A stretch of 64,000 nt of DNA from Mucilaginibacter ginsenosidivorans (GTDB lineage Bacteria; Bacteroidota; Bacteroidia; Sphingobacteriales; Sphingobacteriaceae). A program made the translations under genes and the position numbers. Under the pieces are notes generated by a model. It was given only the letters and a program-made list of their open reading frames with translations, did no database searches and was not told where the DNA came from. The stretch spans positions 1,488,001 to 1,552,000 of the forward strand of contig NZ_CP042436.1 of assembly GCF_007971025.1 (NCBI RefSeq). The letters run 5' to 3'. Shown here piece after piece: positions 34,858 to 43,256 of the stretch. Positions within the stretch are counted from its first letter, which is position 1. Each line of letters begins with the position of its first letter.

Positions 34858-36134
34858 TCGTTAGTGCCGCCTTGACAAAAACGACCTCTTACAAGGTCAT
34901 TATTCCCTTTTATGCCTTTTCCGCTTTGTCGTTTTTAACGGCCGCTGCCCTTTTGTTCAGATTCGCGGGCGAGTTTACAGGGCATTACTTTCAACCGCAT
35001 ATCCTGGCGATTACACATACGATGGCCTTAGGGTGGGGCACGATGATGATCCTTGGTGCCAGTCACCAGCTCGTCCCGGTGATGGTCGAAGGGAAATTGT
35101 ACAGTAACTTCCTGGCCGGCCTTTCCTTTGTCCTGGCCGCCGCCGGTATTCCGCTGCTCGTCTACGCTTTTTATACGTTCAGTATGCAATGGCCGGCACA
35201 ATATGGCGCAATTTTAGTCAACGCGGCGATATTGTCTTTCCTCGCCAACCTGACAGGCAGCCTGCTGGGCAGTAAAAGTAAAAACGTCCATGCCATTTTC
35301 GTCTATACCGCCACGTTATGGCTGTTTGCCGCCACGCTGATGGGCCTGTTATTGATCTACAATTTTACCCTGCCGATTTTTTCAAAGGATTCTTTGCATT
35401 TCCTGTCCCTGCATGCCCACCTCGGTATTGCGGGATGGTTCTTATTAATGGTCATGGGTGTAGGCTCCCGGCTGATCCCGATGTTCATGATCTCAAAATA
35501 TACCCATGAGAAGCTTTTGTGGACGATCTATGGTCTGGTCAACGGGGGATTACTAAGCTTTGCATTTATCTTTATTTATGTAGGCAGCTCCGCTTTATTG
35601 TTTATACCGGTGATTGCGGTTGCCGCAGCGATCGCATTATTCGCGGTCTTTATTTATCAGGCTTACAGCAAACGCATACGCCGCAAGGTAGACAACCAGG
35701 TACGCATATCCCTGTTTTCAATATTATTGATGGCTATACCAGTAGGATTCCTGGTGATCTTCGCCGCCATGCTGATCCTGAACCGCGTGGATACCAGTCT
35801 GGTTTTAGCTTATGGTTTTTCCATCTTTTTTGGCTGGATCACGGCGATCATCTTTGGGATGACTTTTAAAACCCTGCCATTTATTGTCTGGAACAAGGTT
35901 TATCACCAGCGGGCAGGACTAGGCAAAACACCCAACCCAAAGGACCTGTTTGCTGCCAAAGTATTTAACGTGATGGGGACAGCCTATTTGCTTGGATTTG
36001 TGCTGTTTATTGCCGGCATATTAACTTCCAGCCATGTGTTGCTTCAGTATGCTTCGTTTGGTATCCTGCTGGCTGCCCTGCTCTATAACTGGAATGTATT
36101 TTCTGTGATATTTCATACTCCCCCGAAAAAATGA
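34854..36134 (+). CDS. Multi-pass heme-copper-oxidase-like membrane protein (copy A)
   Basis: 426 residues, about twelve membrane helices. Motifs shared with copy B at 60346: FTGHYFQPHILAITH followed by ALGWGTMMILGAS; SLHFLSLHAHLGIAGWFLLM; and GWITAIIFGMTFKTLPFIVW. The LHAHLG block recalls the HxH helix of heme-copper oxidase subunit I, and ITHTMALGWGTM the low-spin heme helix. There is no HH pair for a complete CuB site, so oxidase activity is doubtful. Alternatives are a heme-b electron carrier, an NO-binding protein, or an assembly factor. Overlaps its neighbours by 4 bases on both sides. Confidence 0.78.
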   Translation: MIVSAALTKTTSYKVIIPFYAFSALSFLTAAALLFRFAGEFTGHYFQPHILAITHTMALGWGTMMILGASHQLVPVMVEGKLYSNFLAGLSFVLAAAGIPLLVYAFYTFSMQWPAQYGAILVNAAILSFLANLTGSLLGSKSKNVHAIFVYTATLWLFAATLMGLLLIYNFTLPIFSKDSLHFLSLHAHLGIAGWFLLMVMGVGSRLIPMFMISKYTHEKLLWTIYGLVNGGLLSFAFIFIYVGSSALLFIPVIAVAAAIALFAVFIYQAYSKRIRRKVDNQVRISLFSILLMAIPVGFLVIFAAMLILNRVDTSLVLAYGFSIFFGWITAIIFGMTFKTLPFIVWNKVYHQRAGLGKTPNPKDLFAAKVFNVMGTAYLLGFVLFIAGILTSSHVLLQYASFGILLAALLYNWNVFSVIFHTPPKK

Positions 36135-36454
36135 ACGTAGTTACAAATAACGATAATAAGTGTACTTTAGCATTGTTAGCGCTAAAGGATGTTTTGGATC
36201 CTGAAATTGGTCTGAACGTAGTGGATCTCGGTTTGATTTACCGCATCGACTTTAATGATGATACCCATTATATCCTGGTCATCATGACGTTTACCACCCA
36301 GTTTTGCCCCATGGGGCAATCTATACTGGATGACGTGATCCTGACGATGGAGATGGCCTTCAGGGAATGTACCGTAAAGGTGGATGTTATTTTCGATCCG
36401 CCCTGGAGCATGCAGCTGATATCAGAAGAAGGGCGTAAGTTTTTAAATAGATAG
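36131..36454 (+). CDS. MIP18-family (DUF59) protein (copy A)
   Basis: 107 residues, DUF59 fold: VLDPEIGLNVVDLGLIYRI, TTQFCPMGQSI (conserved Cys) and VIFDPPWSMQLISEEGRKFL. Distinct from the suf-operon SufT at 21997-22311 and closest in layout to 61619-61951. MIP18 proteins deliver Fe-S or other metal centres to target enzymes; coupling by overlap with the HCO-like gene suggests that membrane protein, or a partner, as client (inference). Confidence 0.85.
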   Translation: MNVVTNNDNKCTLALLALKDVLDPEIGLNVVDLGLIYRIDFNDDTHYILVIMTFTTQFCPMGQSILDDVILTMEMAFRECTVKVDVIFDPPWSMQLISEEGRKFLNR

Positions 36455-36455
36455 C

Positions 36456-36887
36456 ATGTTAAGTAACACCTGTAAAACAGCGATCAAGGCGGTCATATTC
36501 CTGGCTACAAAAATTGAATCTGGCGACAAAGCTGCGGTCAGGGAAATTGCTGAATATATTGGCGCCAGTGAGCATACAGTAGGCAAGCTATTGCAAACCC
36601 TGGTCAAACAAGGGGTTATCAATAGCCTAAAAGGACCATCGGGTGGCTTTTATCTCTCGGGCAAACAGAAAGAGCAGCCAATTATTAATATCGTAAGAGC
36701 GATTGACGGGCAGCAGATCTTCAAAGAATGCGGGCTGGGGCTAAGCAAGTGCTCTTCACTGCACCCCTGCCCGATCCATGACGATTACAAACAAGCCAGG
36801 GATCTGATCGAAAACCTGTTTGAAAATAAAAAGGTACACGATCTGTGCGTGCCCGTCAGTGATGGGTTCGCTTATCTCATCGGATAA
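36456..36887 (+). CDS. Rrf2-family transcriptional regulator (third of four)
   Basis: 143 residues; winged helix (GPSGGFYLS wing) and C-x6-C-x5-C (ECGLGLSKCSSLHPCPIH), the same pattern as the Rrf2 proteins at 1798 and 50131. It starts 1 base after the MIP18 gene, so it is expressed with the NDH-2 operon and may report Fe-S or NO status of the same unit. Likely autoregulated through the operon promoter. Confidence 0.87.
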   Translation: MLSNTCKTAIKAVIFLATKIESGDKAAVREIAEYIGASEHTVGKLLQTLVKQGVINSLKGPSGGFYLSGKQKEQPIINIVRAIDGQQIFKECGLGLSKCSSLHPCPIHDDYKQARDLIENLFENKKVHDLCVPVSDGFAYLIG

Positions 36888-36905
36888 AACGTACAGCCAG
36901 GACAT

Positions 36906-38477
36906 ATGGGAACCATCACTGCTAACCACCAGCTAGGTACGGATATTATCATTGTCGGCGCCGGGCCTACCGGGCTCATGGCGGCCTGCCAACTGGCCAG
37001 ATTCGGCGTAGACCTGATCATTATAGACGCGAAGGCCGGCACTACCCCGGAATCAAGGGCCATGCTGGTCAGTGCGCGAAGCATGGAGATTTACCAGCAG
37101 ATGGGCTTGTCTGATAAGGTTTTAGCACAGGGGGAATATATCCGGAACCTCTCCATTTATATTGACGGGAAAGAAAAAGTCGATTTTTCGCTGGGAAAAG
37201 CCGGGGCCGGGTTAACGGACTTTCCGTATATACAGTCCTTTGAACAATCGGGAAACGAATCGCTGCTCTATGAACAATTGAGAAAAAAGGGTCGCGATGT
37301 CTTATGGCATACCGAGCTGGTGGATATGGAACAATCGGCGGAAGGGGTTACTGTGAAGCTGCAGGATCTGGTCGCTAAAAGGCAGCTGGAAGTTCGCGCC
37401 AAATATCTGATCGCATGTGATGGTGCGTCCAGCACCGTCCGCCAGCTGCTGAAATGTAAATTTGAAGGCAAGACCTATGAGAACAAATTCTTTGTAGCGG
37501 ACACCAGAATTGACTGGGCGCAACCCGCGCACCGGGTCGTGGCCTCCCCATCCAGAACGAATTTCTGCGCCTTTTTTCCGATGTACGACAAGGATACCTA
37601 CCGGGTGCTGGGCACCCTGCCCGGCAGCTTTTACAATAAGGAAAATATCGCCTTTCAGGACATTGAACCCGTGATCCGATCGACCGTCGGTATCCCGCTG
37701 CAGTTTAAAGTGGTCAATTGGTTTTCCGTATACAAGCTCCATCAGCGGTGCGTAGAAAGTTTTGCTGTCAACCGGTGCTTTTTAGCAGGCGATGCCGCGC
37801 ATATTCATAGTCCGGCCGGCGGGCAGGGCATGAACACCGGCTTGCAGGATGCTTATAATCTCTCCTGGAAATTATGGATGGTACTCACCGGAACAGCTGG
37901 TGAGTCGCTGCTCTGCACTTATCATACCGAACGATATCCTTTTGCGAAATGGCTGTTAAAGTTCACGGACCGCATATTTGGCTTTATGACTGATCGCCAG
38001 GTATTTTTTTATCTGCTGCGCAAGCACCTGCTGCCTTTCCTTTTTAAAGTACTTTCGATCAGCCCCCGGATCAAAAAGCGCATTTTCAGGGCCCTGTCCC
38101 AAATCTGGTATTCCTACGGAGACAGCCCGCTTTCCGTCGGGCATTCAGAACAATCGTTAACATTTAAAGCGGGTGACCGCTTTCCATATGTTCGCATCGA
38201 TCATAAAGGGAAGATGATCAGTTGCTACCATTTACTGACCGCAGCAAAATTCCACCTGGTATGTATCGGCGCTGACAGCAACGGGAACAAAGATGATGTC
38301 CCCGCAGCCCTGGTACCCCTGATCCAGTTGATTAATCTTCCCCATAGCCCCTGCTGGTTAAAATTGGGTATCAGAAAGAAATTGTACATCCTGGTCAGGC
38401 CTGATAATTATATTGGGATGATCACCGACCGGATAGATGATGACAGACTGGAGAGGTATTTTAGGTTATTCCGCTAA
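36906..38477 (+). CDS. FAD-dependent aromatic hydroxylase-like monooxygenase
   Basis: 523 residues. FAD-binding IIIVGAGPTGLMAACQLARFG (split across 15-35), the DG motif ACDGASSTVR and the second FAD motif FLAGDAAHIHSPAGGQGMN, then a C-terminal thioredoxin-like fold as in phenol 2-monooxygenase / TfdB-type proteins. It would hydroxylate an aromatic or quinone-like compound with NAD(P)H and O2. Class A hydroxylases also modify ubiquinone and polyketides. Being last in an NDH-2 / Rrf2 operon is unusual; a role in quinone chemistry is only a guess. Confidence 0.82.
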   Translation: MGTITANHQLGTDIIIVGAGPTGLMAACQLARFGVDLIIIDAKAGTTPESRAMLVSARSMEIYQQMGLSDKVLAQGEYIRNLSIYIDGKEKVDFSLGKAGAGLTDFPYIQSFEQSGNESLLYEQLRKKGRDVLWHTELVDMEQSAEGVTVKLQDLVAKRQLEVRAKYLIACDGASSTVRQLLKCKFEGKTYENKFFVADTRIDWAQPAHRVVASPSRTNFCAFFPMYDKDTYRVLGTLPGSFYNKENIAFQDIEPVIRSTVGIPLQFKVVNWFSVYKLHQRCVESFAVNRCFLAGDAAHIHSPAGGQGMNTGLQDAYNLSWKLWMVLTGTAGESLLCTYHTERYPFAKWLLKFTDRIFGFMTDRQVFFYLLRKHLLPFLFKVLSISPRIKKRIFRALSQIWYSYGDSPLSVGHSEQSLTFKAGDRFPYVRIDHKGKMISCYHLLTAAKFHLVCIGADSNGNKDDVPAALVPLIQLINLPHSPCWLKLGIRKKLYILVRPDNYIGMITDRIDDDRLERYFRLFR

Positions 38478-38495
38478 TGACTATCGAAGAATAAT

Positions 38496-38705
38496 TCATA
38501 TCCTTTTTAATGCCGTTCCTTTATGCGCAGCAACATGGTTGGTTTTGTCGCTTTTAATTTCATACTGGGGGTCCGCCTCACTGCAATGATGAACATAGCC
38601 CTTAAAGTTAAAATCCGAAGTGTGAATCGCGATGATTTTTCCGCTCACATGCCCTGCTTCTGAATTCCAGCTGACATGGTCGCCGATTTGAAATTTAATG
38701 TTCAT
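38496..38705 (-). CDS. DUF2945 (HVA1-like) small protein
   Basis: 69 residues: FQIGDHVSWNSEAGHVSGKI and HHCSEADPQYEIKSDKTNHVAAHKG are typical of DUF2945, a small beta-rich, probably single-barrel domain of unknown function common in soil bacteria. Converges with the hydroxylase gene. Confidence 0.75.
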   Translation of the reverse strand: MNIKFQIGDHVSWNSEAGHVSGKIIAIHTSDFNFKGYVHHCSEADPQYEIKSDKTNHVAAHKGTALKRI

Positions 38706-38818
38706 AAGATCGAATCATAGGGTACCGTAAAAACATGAAAATCAACTACGTGGCTGAAGAAATGCAATTTAACCATTTTTAACATTCGGATTACATTATA
38801 TTCATTATACTTGTAGAA

Positions 38819-39169
38819 ATGCAGTTTAAACATATAAAACCTGTTCTTCTCATTCTATTTATTTTTTGCACGTTGTCATCGATGGCGTCAGAGAAAGCAT
38901 ACGGGGTGCATTGTGTTTCCGATCTAACCGGCCATGATTGCCGGGCTGCAGGAATTGATGATCATAACTTCACGGGCGCGCCTGTCCTTAGTGAATTTTC
39001 CAGGACAGTTAAACCAATTAAGCTAATCCTGGTAAGTCCGGCGAACGTCCATAACATTTTTTTTAGCCTAGATATCCCTGAGCCCCGCGTCAATGTTTAC
39101 GCCATATCAGGTTGCCCGTTCAAAACATTCAACAGGCTTCTGCTCTTTCCGTTTCATGGTTTTTGGTAG
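38819..39169 (+). CDS. Possible small secreted protein
   Basis: 116 residues with a signal-peptide-like start (hydrophobic residues 8-20, then SMASEKA as a cleavage region). Later part contains a few Cys but no recognised motif. The frame is not supported by homology I can see, and the following 294 bases to 39463 hold no convincing gene. Could be spurious or decayed. Confidence 0.35.
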   Translation: MQFKHIKPVLLILFIFCTLSSMASEKAYGVHCVSDLTGHDCRAAGIDDHNFTGAPVLSEFSRTVKPIKLILVSPANVHNIFFSLDIPEPRVNVYAISGCPFKTFNRLLLFPFHGFW

Positions 39170-39463
39170 TCAGATCCCCCGCTTTTCCTGAGTTGAATAT
39201 TCCAAAATCGGGAGTGTCCCTGGTTCGGTAACGTATTTGAAACATATACGGTAACCGGGCGACAGATGATATTGCTTTGGAGGCCGTTTATACCGGCTGT
39301 CAGCGCAATCATCATGCGACTTCCGGTACCTGGCTGCTGTTCAATCCATCGGTATCCCACAGCGGGGAAATAATCCCAAATCTGATTTTTAATCCTGTCA
39401 GGCGATAGGCCGTGTGCCCTCTAAAGCCTGGTTATTCTTTCATCTTGATTAATTACACATACC

Positions 39464-39877
39464 ATGCGTACCATACCACTTATTTTAACAAAAGAAGAAT
39501 ATAAATTATTAACGGACCAATATGAGTCCGTGACCACTCCTGTCTTTAACAAGCAAAAGCTGTTTCAGGAATTAAAGGATGCCAAAATCGTAGGGCCGCA
39601 ATCCATGCCGCTTAATGTCGTCTCGTCAAACTCTGATGTCCTGATTTGGAACATCAATAAGAACCAGACCTTCAGTATCAGTATAGTTGCTGAGGATAGC
39701 CCCGAACGCGGAACAAATAAAATCCGGGTTACAGACCCGATCGTTGTCGCCTTATTGGGTTACCCCGCAGGGGCTATGACCGAGTGGGAAATGAAAGACG
39801 GGATTAATAAATTTAAAGTGATCTCAGTAGGACAGGGGCGCGTAGATGATGCGCTCGCCGGACATCACCGGAGTTAG
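39464..39877 (+). CDS. GreA/GreB C-terminal-domain (Rnk-like) protein
   Basis: 137 residues. The C-terminal half (about 55-130) has the FKBP-like GreA/GreB C-terminal fold (TFSISIVAEDSPERG, then DPIVVALLGYPAGAMTEWEM). The N-terminal part is too short for a full GreA coiled coil, so it resembles Rnk/GreA-like regulators that bind RNA polymerase without cleavage activity. Precise role unknown. Confidence 0.75.
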   Translation: MRTIPLILTKEEYKLLTDQYESVTTPVFNKQKLFQELKDAKIVGPQSMPLNVVSSNSDVLIWNINKNQTFSISIVAEDSPERGTNKIRVTDPIVVALLGYPAGAMTEWEMKDGINKFKVISVGQGRVDDALAGHHRS

Positions 39878-39935
39878 AAATATTCTTTAACAGGGAATGG
39901 TTAGTTGACCATTCCTGCCTAAAAAAAATAGAAAC

Positions 39936-40481
39936 ATGGAAAACAACCTGGAAGAAGCCCTGATAGCGGGCGGCCTGGTGGGTTTGATCGTCATCCCTTT
40001 TTTGGTGATCACCCAGCTGTCAAAAAGAAAGAAAATAAGCGTGGCCATGACGGCGAAGCTGACTGCGCTGGCTCATCAGTCGAACAGTCAGCTATCGCGA
40101 TCTGAACAGATCGGCGCCAGGGCCATTGCCCTGGATGAAAACGCGCGGAAGATCTTATTTATTGACACGGATAAAAACAAAGAGATAATGATTGATCTGA
40201 CGGAAATCACCGCCTGTAGGCTGCTGAAAAAGATGGATATAAATGCGGTTGGGTCTATCGTGCTGCAACTGATAAACAAAAATGGCGTACTTTCATACAC
40301 TGTGCCATTTTACCGGAGATTCATCGACGACGAAACCTGCCTTCCCGCGGTCATGAAAGTGGCTGAAAAATGGAGGTCCTTAATTCTCAATTTAGTACGT
40401 AGCCAAAGGAAGCCCGGCGGTGTTAAATTATTCAGGGGCCTAACTCCCCAAACCAGTTTTTCGAGACCTGCCACGCAATAA
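39936..40481 (+). CDS. Membrane-anchored protein of unknown function
   Basis: 181 residues. One N-terminal membrane helix (about 8-27, rich in Gly, Val and Ile), a Lys/Arg cluster, then a soluble domain with beta strands (KILFIDTDKNKEIMIDL). No recognised family. Possibly cotranscribed with the following stress gene 60 bases downstream. Confidence 0.55.
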   Translation: MENNLEEALIAGGLVGLIVIPFLVITQLSKRKKISVAMTAKLTALAHQSNSQLSRSEQIGARAIALDENARKILFIDTDKNKEIMIDLTEITACRLLKKMDINAVGSIVLQLINKNGVLSYTVPFYRRFIDDETCLPAVMKVAEKWRSLILNLVRSQRKPGGVKLFRGLTPQTSFSRPATQ

Positions 40482-40541
40482 AATCAAAAATTTGCGACAG
40501 GTTAGTTCAGAACATTCAACATATACTAAATAAAGAAAACC

Positions 40542-41381
40542 ATGAAAAACATATTGATGATCAGCAAGAATCCTCAGGATACGGAGCGCTCGACCGAGCT
40601 GGCCCTATTGCTCGCAGGAACAACGAATGCTAAATTATATTTTTGGAATGCTGCTGTGACCCCAACGCGTTCGTATGCCGCTGAAATGAGCATTGCCGGC
40701 TCGGGTAAAATTTTACCGGGGCGGCCCGTCTCTAAGCATCAGTGGATTGAACAACTGCAACGTAAGTTTCATCTACAAACAGGCCTAAAGACCCTGGTAG
40801 GATTTATTGAAAATATCCACTTTGTTTCCGATAATATTGCGGCCATCGTAAGGAAATTCAACATCGGTCTGTTGATCAAAGGGGTTCCTGAAAATAGAGG
40901 CCAGGAGCTTCCCGTGATTGAAAGTGATGTCCTTAGTTGCTCAGCCAAATCGGGCTGTCCTGTTTTATTGGTTCCTGAACAATTCCCATACAAAACTTTT
41001 GAAAGGATCGTTTACGCGACAGACCTCCGGTACTGCAGGCAGGGGATCATTCGTTTTTTAAGTAAACTGGCAATTAATTTTAAGGCCAGCGTTCTTATTG
41101 CGAACATCGCTGCAAAGGGTTTGCCTTTTATGGAGCATAATTACGCGTTTGATGTTTTTAAGGACACCATTGCTCGTCCGGCCAGCCATGACCATTTTCA
41201 TTTCAATAATATCCGGGAAAGAGACATTCCCAAAGCCATTGATATACTGGCCAATGACATGAAGACAGACCTTCTGGTGCTGGTTAATCACAGGTATCAT
41301 TTTAATGAATTATTCGGCGATGCTATTCCATACCGCTTGCCCGCTTATATCCGTATCCCCGTTTTGCTTTTTCCCTGTTGA
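40542..41381 (+). CDS. UspA-like stress protein (paralog of 13671-14516)
   Basis: 279 residues, two USP-like halves. The second half (RIVYATDLRYCRQGIIRFLSKL onward) matches the protein at 13671-14516 in motif order: DLRYCR, IAAKGL, HFNNIRERD and VNHRYHFNEL. The ATP-binding GxxG-x9-GS motif is not apparent. A strong hairpin (41418-41451) follows. Confidence 0.72.
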   Translation: MKNILMISKNPQDTERSTELALLLAGTTNAKLYFWNAAVTPTRSYAAEMSIAGSGKILPGRPVSKHQWIEQLQRKFHLQTGLKTLVGFIENIHFVSDNIAAIVRKFNIGLLIKGVPENRGQELPVIESDVLSCSAKSGCPVLLVPEQFPYKTFERIVYATDLRYCRQGIIRFLSKLAINFKASVLIANIAAKGLPFMEHNYAFDVFKDTIARPASHDHFHFNNIRERDIPKAIDILANDMKTDLLVLVNHRYHFNELFGDAIPYRLPAYIRIPVLLFPC

Positions 41382-41417
41382 ATCAACAGGTCATTAAGAG
41401 CGGGTTGCACGACGGCA

Positions 41418-41451
41418 CCGGGATAGACCGTTCAAAAAACGGCTATCCCGG
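41418..41451 (+). terminator. Stem-loop after the stress gene, probable terminator
   Basis: CCGGGATAG-A-CCGTT pairs with AACGGCTATCCCGG across a CAAAA loop: 14 pairs with one bulged A. The run after it is ATTTTAAA, weaker than a standard T-tract, so it is a possible Rho-independent terminator or an RNA 3' end structure. Confidence 0.6.
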
Positions 41452-41603
41452 ATTTTAAACAGGCAGACGTAAACGTTGTTCTAAAGCATCCAGTGTTGGC
41501 GCCATTATGCGCAAATCCTGAAACCAATCCGGACCGGGCCTAAAACTATGATGCATTTGTTTTACCTATCGCTGCAGCAAATCCGAAAGGTCTCTTTACG
41601 GAC

Positions 41604-41909
41604 TTATTGCCTTTCTCTTAAAGCGCGAACCAAATCGTCCGTGAACTGATCGCTGGATGCGCCATAGCCATTGATTAAAATGCCTTTGAGGTTATGTTTA
41701 GTAGAAGAAATGGCATATACGATCGCTTCATCAGCGGGATCGGATTGTCCCTCAAAACGATAATGCTTGTCAACGATGAATTCATCAGGGTATATCTGCA
41801 GGGCGTTTTCATGGCATTCAAGGCAATTGTCCTTTAGATTAAAATCGACCGTATATCCCTCTTTCTGCAGTTTGCTGATTACCTCCGATACAGTTGTCAT
41901 GGTGTCCAT
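41604..41909 (-). CDS. Small conserved Bacteroidota protein (mis-named PRPP synthetase-like)
   Basis: 101 residues: VISKLQKEGYTVDFNLKDNC, ECHENALQIYPDEF and DEAIVYAISS. This family is often labelled phosphoribosylpyrophosphate synthetase in databases, but it has no PRPP-binding loop and is far too short. Function unknown. Contains C-x2-C. Stands alone between a terminator-like hairpin and the sulfur operon. Confidence 0.65.
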   Translation of the reverse strand: MDTMTTVSEVISKLQKEGYTVDFNLKDNCLECHENALQIYPDEFIVDKHYRFEGQSDPADEAIVYAISSTKHNLKGILINGYGASSDQFTDDLVRALRERQ

Positions 41910-42113
41910 AATGTCGCTATTTAATTTAAAGGTAGCCTTTTTTAGGCGTTAAAAACCATTTGTGCAAGGAAATAGTTTATCGTTTTTATGATGCAGAGAC
42001 GGGCTTGACAGGGAATGATAAATTCATTTAATCGTCTTTTTACGGATCAGCGGTCTCCTCTTTGATCAGACTTTCCAAAGAATTGCATCCTTGCGAAGCC
42101 GGGTTTCACCATT

Positions 42114-43256
42114 TTAGGTTATAGCCGCAATCGCGGAATGGAGATCTGCGATCAGGTCATCCCCATCTTCAATACCCACGGAAAGCCGCAGTAAATTATC
42201 CTGAATGCCCAGCTGATGGCGCTGCTCTGCAGATAAGCTCCGATGTGAGGTCGCGACCGGCGAGCAAATCAGGCTCTCTACACCGCCAAGACTTAAAGCA
42301 GGCTGTATGATCGCCAGGCGCTTTTGAAAAAGGATCAGCTTTTCCGGGTTAACATGAAGCTCAAAAGACAAAATGCCGCCAAAGCCCATCATTTGCTGCA
42401 AGGCGATCCGGTGGTCCGGGTGCGAGGTTAGTCCGGGATAATAGACGCGGTTTACCGCAGCATGACCGGAGAGATACTCCGCCAGCTTCATTGCATTTTC
42501 GTTTTGCCGCTTTACCCTGATCGCCAGTGTCTTCAGACTACGCTCCACCAGGTAGCATTGATAAGGGGACAAAGAGCCGCCATACAATTTCGCGGTGCTG
42601 AAAACAGGCTCCCTGTGCTCCGGGTTGCTGGAAACCAACGCGCCAAAGGGCAGGTCATTATGCCCGCCGAGGTATTTGGTGCCGCTATGAATAACGATGT
42701 CGATAGCGTGCAGCAGCGGTAACTGATTAACAGGGGAAGCAAAAGTATTGTCAACAATCGTAACGATGCCGTTCTTCTTCGCAAATTCTGCTATCTCCCG
42801 TAAGGGCACAATATTTAATAAAGGGTTAGCTGGGGTTTCGATATAAATGACCCTGGTATGAGGTTTTAGTGCTGCCTGGAACCCGGCTAAGGTGTTATCG
42901 GCATAACTGCAGGAAATGCCTCTTTTCGGCAGTTCCTGTTCAGCGAATTTCCAGGTGCCTCCGTACAGGTCACGGGAAAAGATGACGTGATCGTGTAGTT
43001 GTGCAAAGGACAAAATAGCCGTACTAATCGCCGCCATGCCGGAGCTGAACACCATGCCCCAGTTCCCATGCTCCAGTTCGGCCATGATCTGGCCCAGCCG
43101 TTTTTGGTTATAGGTGGAATAGAAGCCAGGATATTGAAGTTCTTCCTGGTCCAGGTAGTTATACGCTGCTGAAGGAAAGATAGCAGCAGTAACAGAGCCT
43201 TTGAATTGGTCCTTTTCCCCGGTAGGGTGGACACATAATGTTTCCAGTTTTTTCAT
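42114..43256 (-). CDS. Trans-sulfuration PLP enzyme (cystathionine gamma-synthase/lyase family)
   Basis: 380 residues, fold type I PLP enzyme of the Cys/Met family, with the Schiff-base Lys in HSGTKYLGGHNDLPFG. It lies last in the operon behind cysI with a 4-base overlap, so it probably joins sulfide or cysteine to a homoserine ester, or cleaves cystathionine. Distinct from the MetZ-type enzyme at 575-1744 (which has GQGR after the Lys). Exact reaction not decidable from sequence. Confidence 0.85.
   Translation of the reverse strand: MKKLETLCVHPTGEKDQFKGSVTAAIFPSAAYNYLDQEELQYPGFYSTYNQKRLGQIMAELEHGNWGMVFSSGMAAISTAILSFAQLHDHVIFSRDLYGGTWKFAEQELPKRGISCSYADNTLAGFQAALKPHTRVIYIETPANPLLNIVPLREIAEFAKKNGIVTIVDNTFASPVNQLPLLHAIDIVIHSGTKYLGGHNDLPFGALVSSNPEHREPVFSTAKLYGGSLSPYQCYLVERSLKTLAIRVKRQNENAMKLAEYLSGHAAVNRVYYPGLTSHPDHRIALQQMMGFGGILSFELHVNPEKLILFQKRLAIIQPALSLGGVESLICSPVATSHRSLSAEQRHQLGIQDNLLRLSVGIEDGDDLIADLHSAIAAIT

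Noticed and set aside
39154..39360. A 68-codon minus-strand frame in the gap before the GreA-like gene
   Set aside because: No family resemblance, no promoter or ribosome site, and it overlaps the end of another weak frame.
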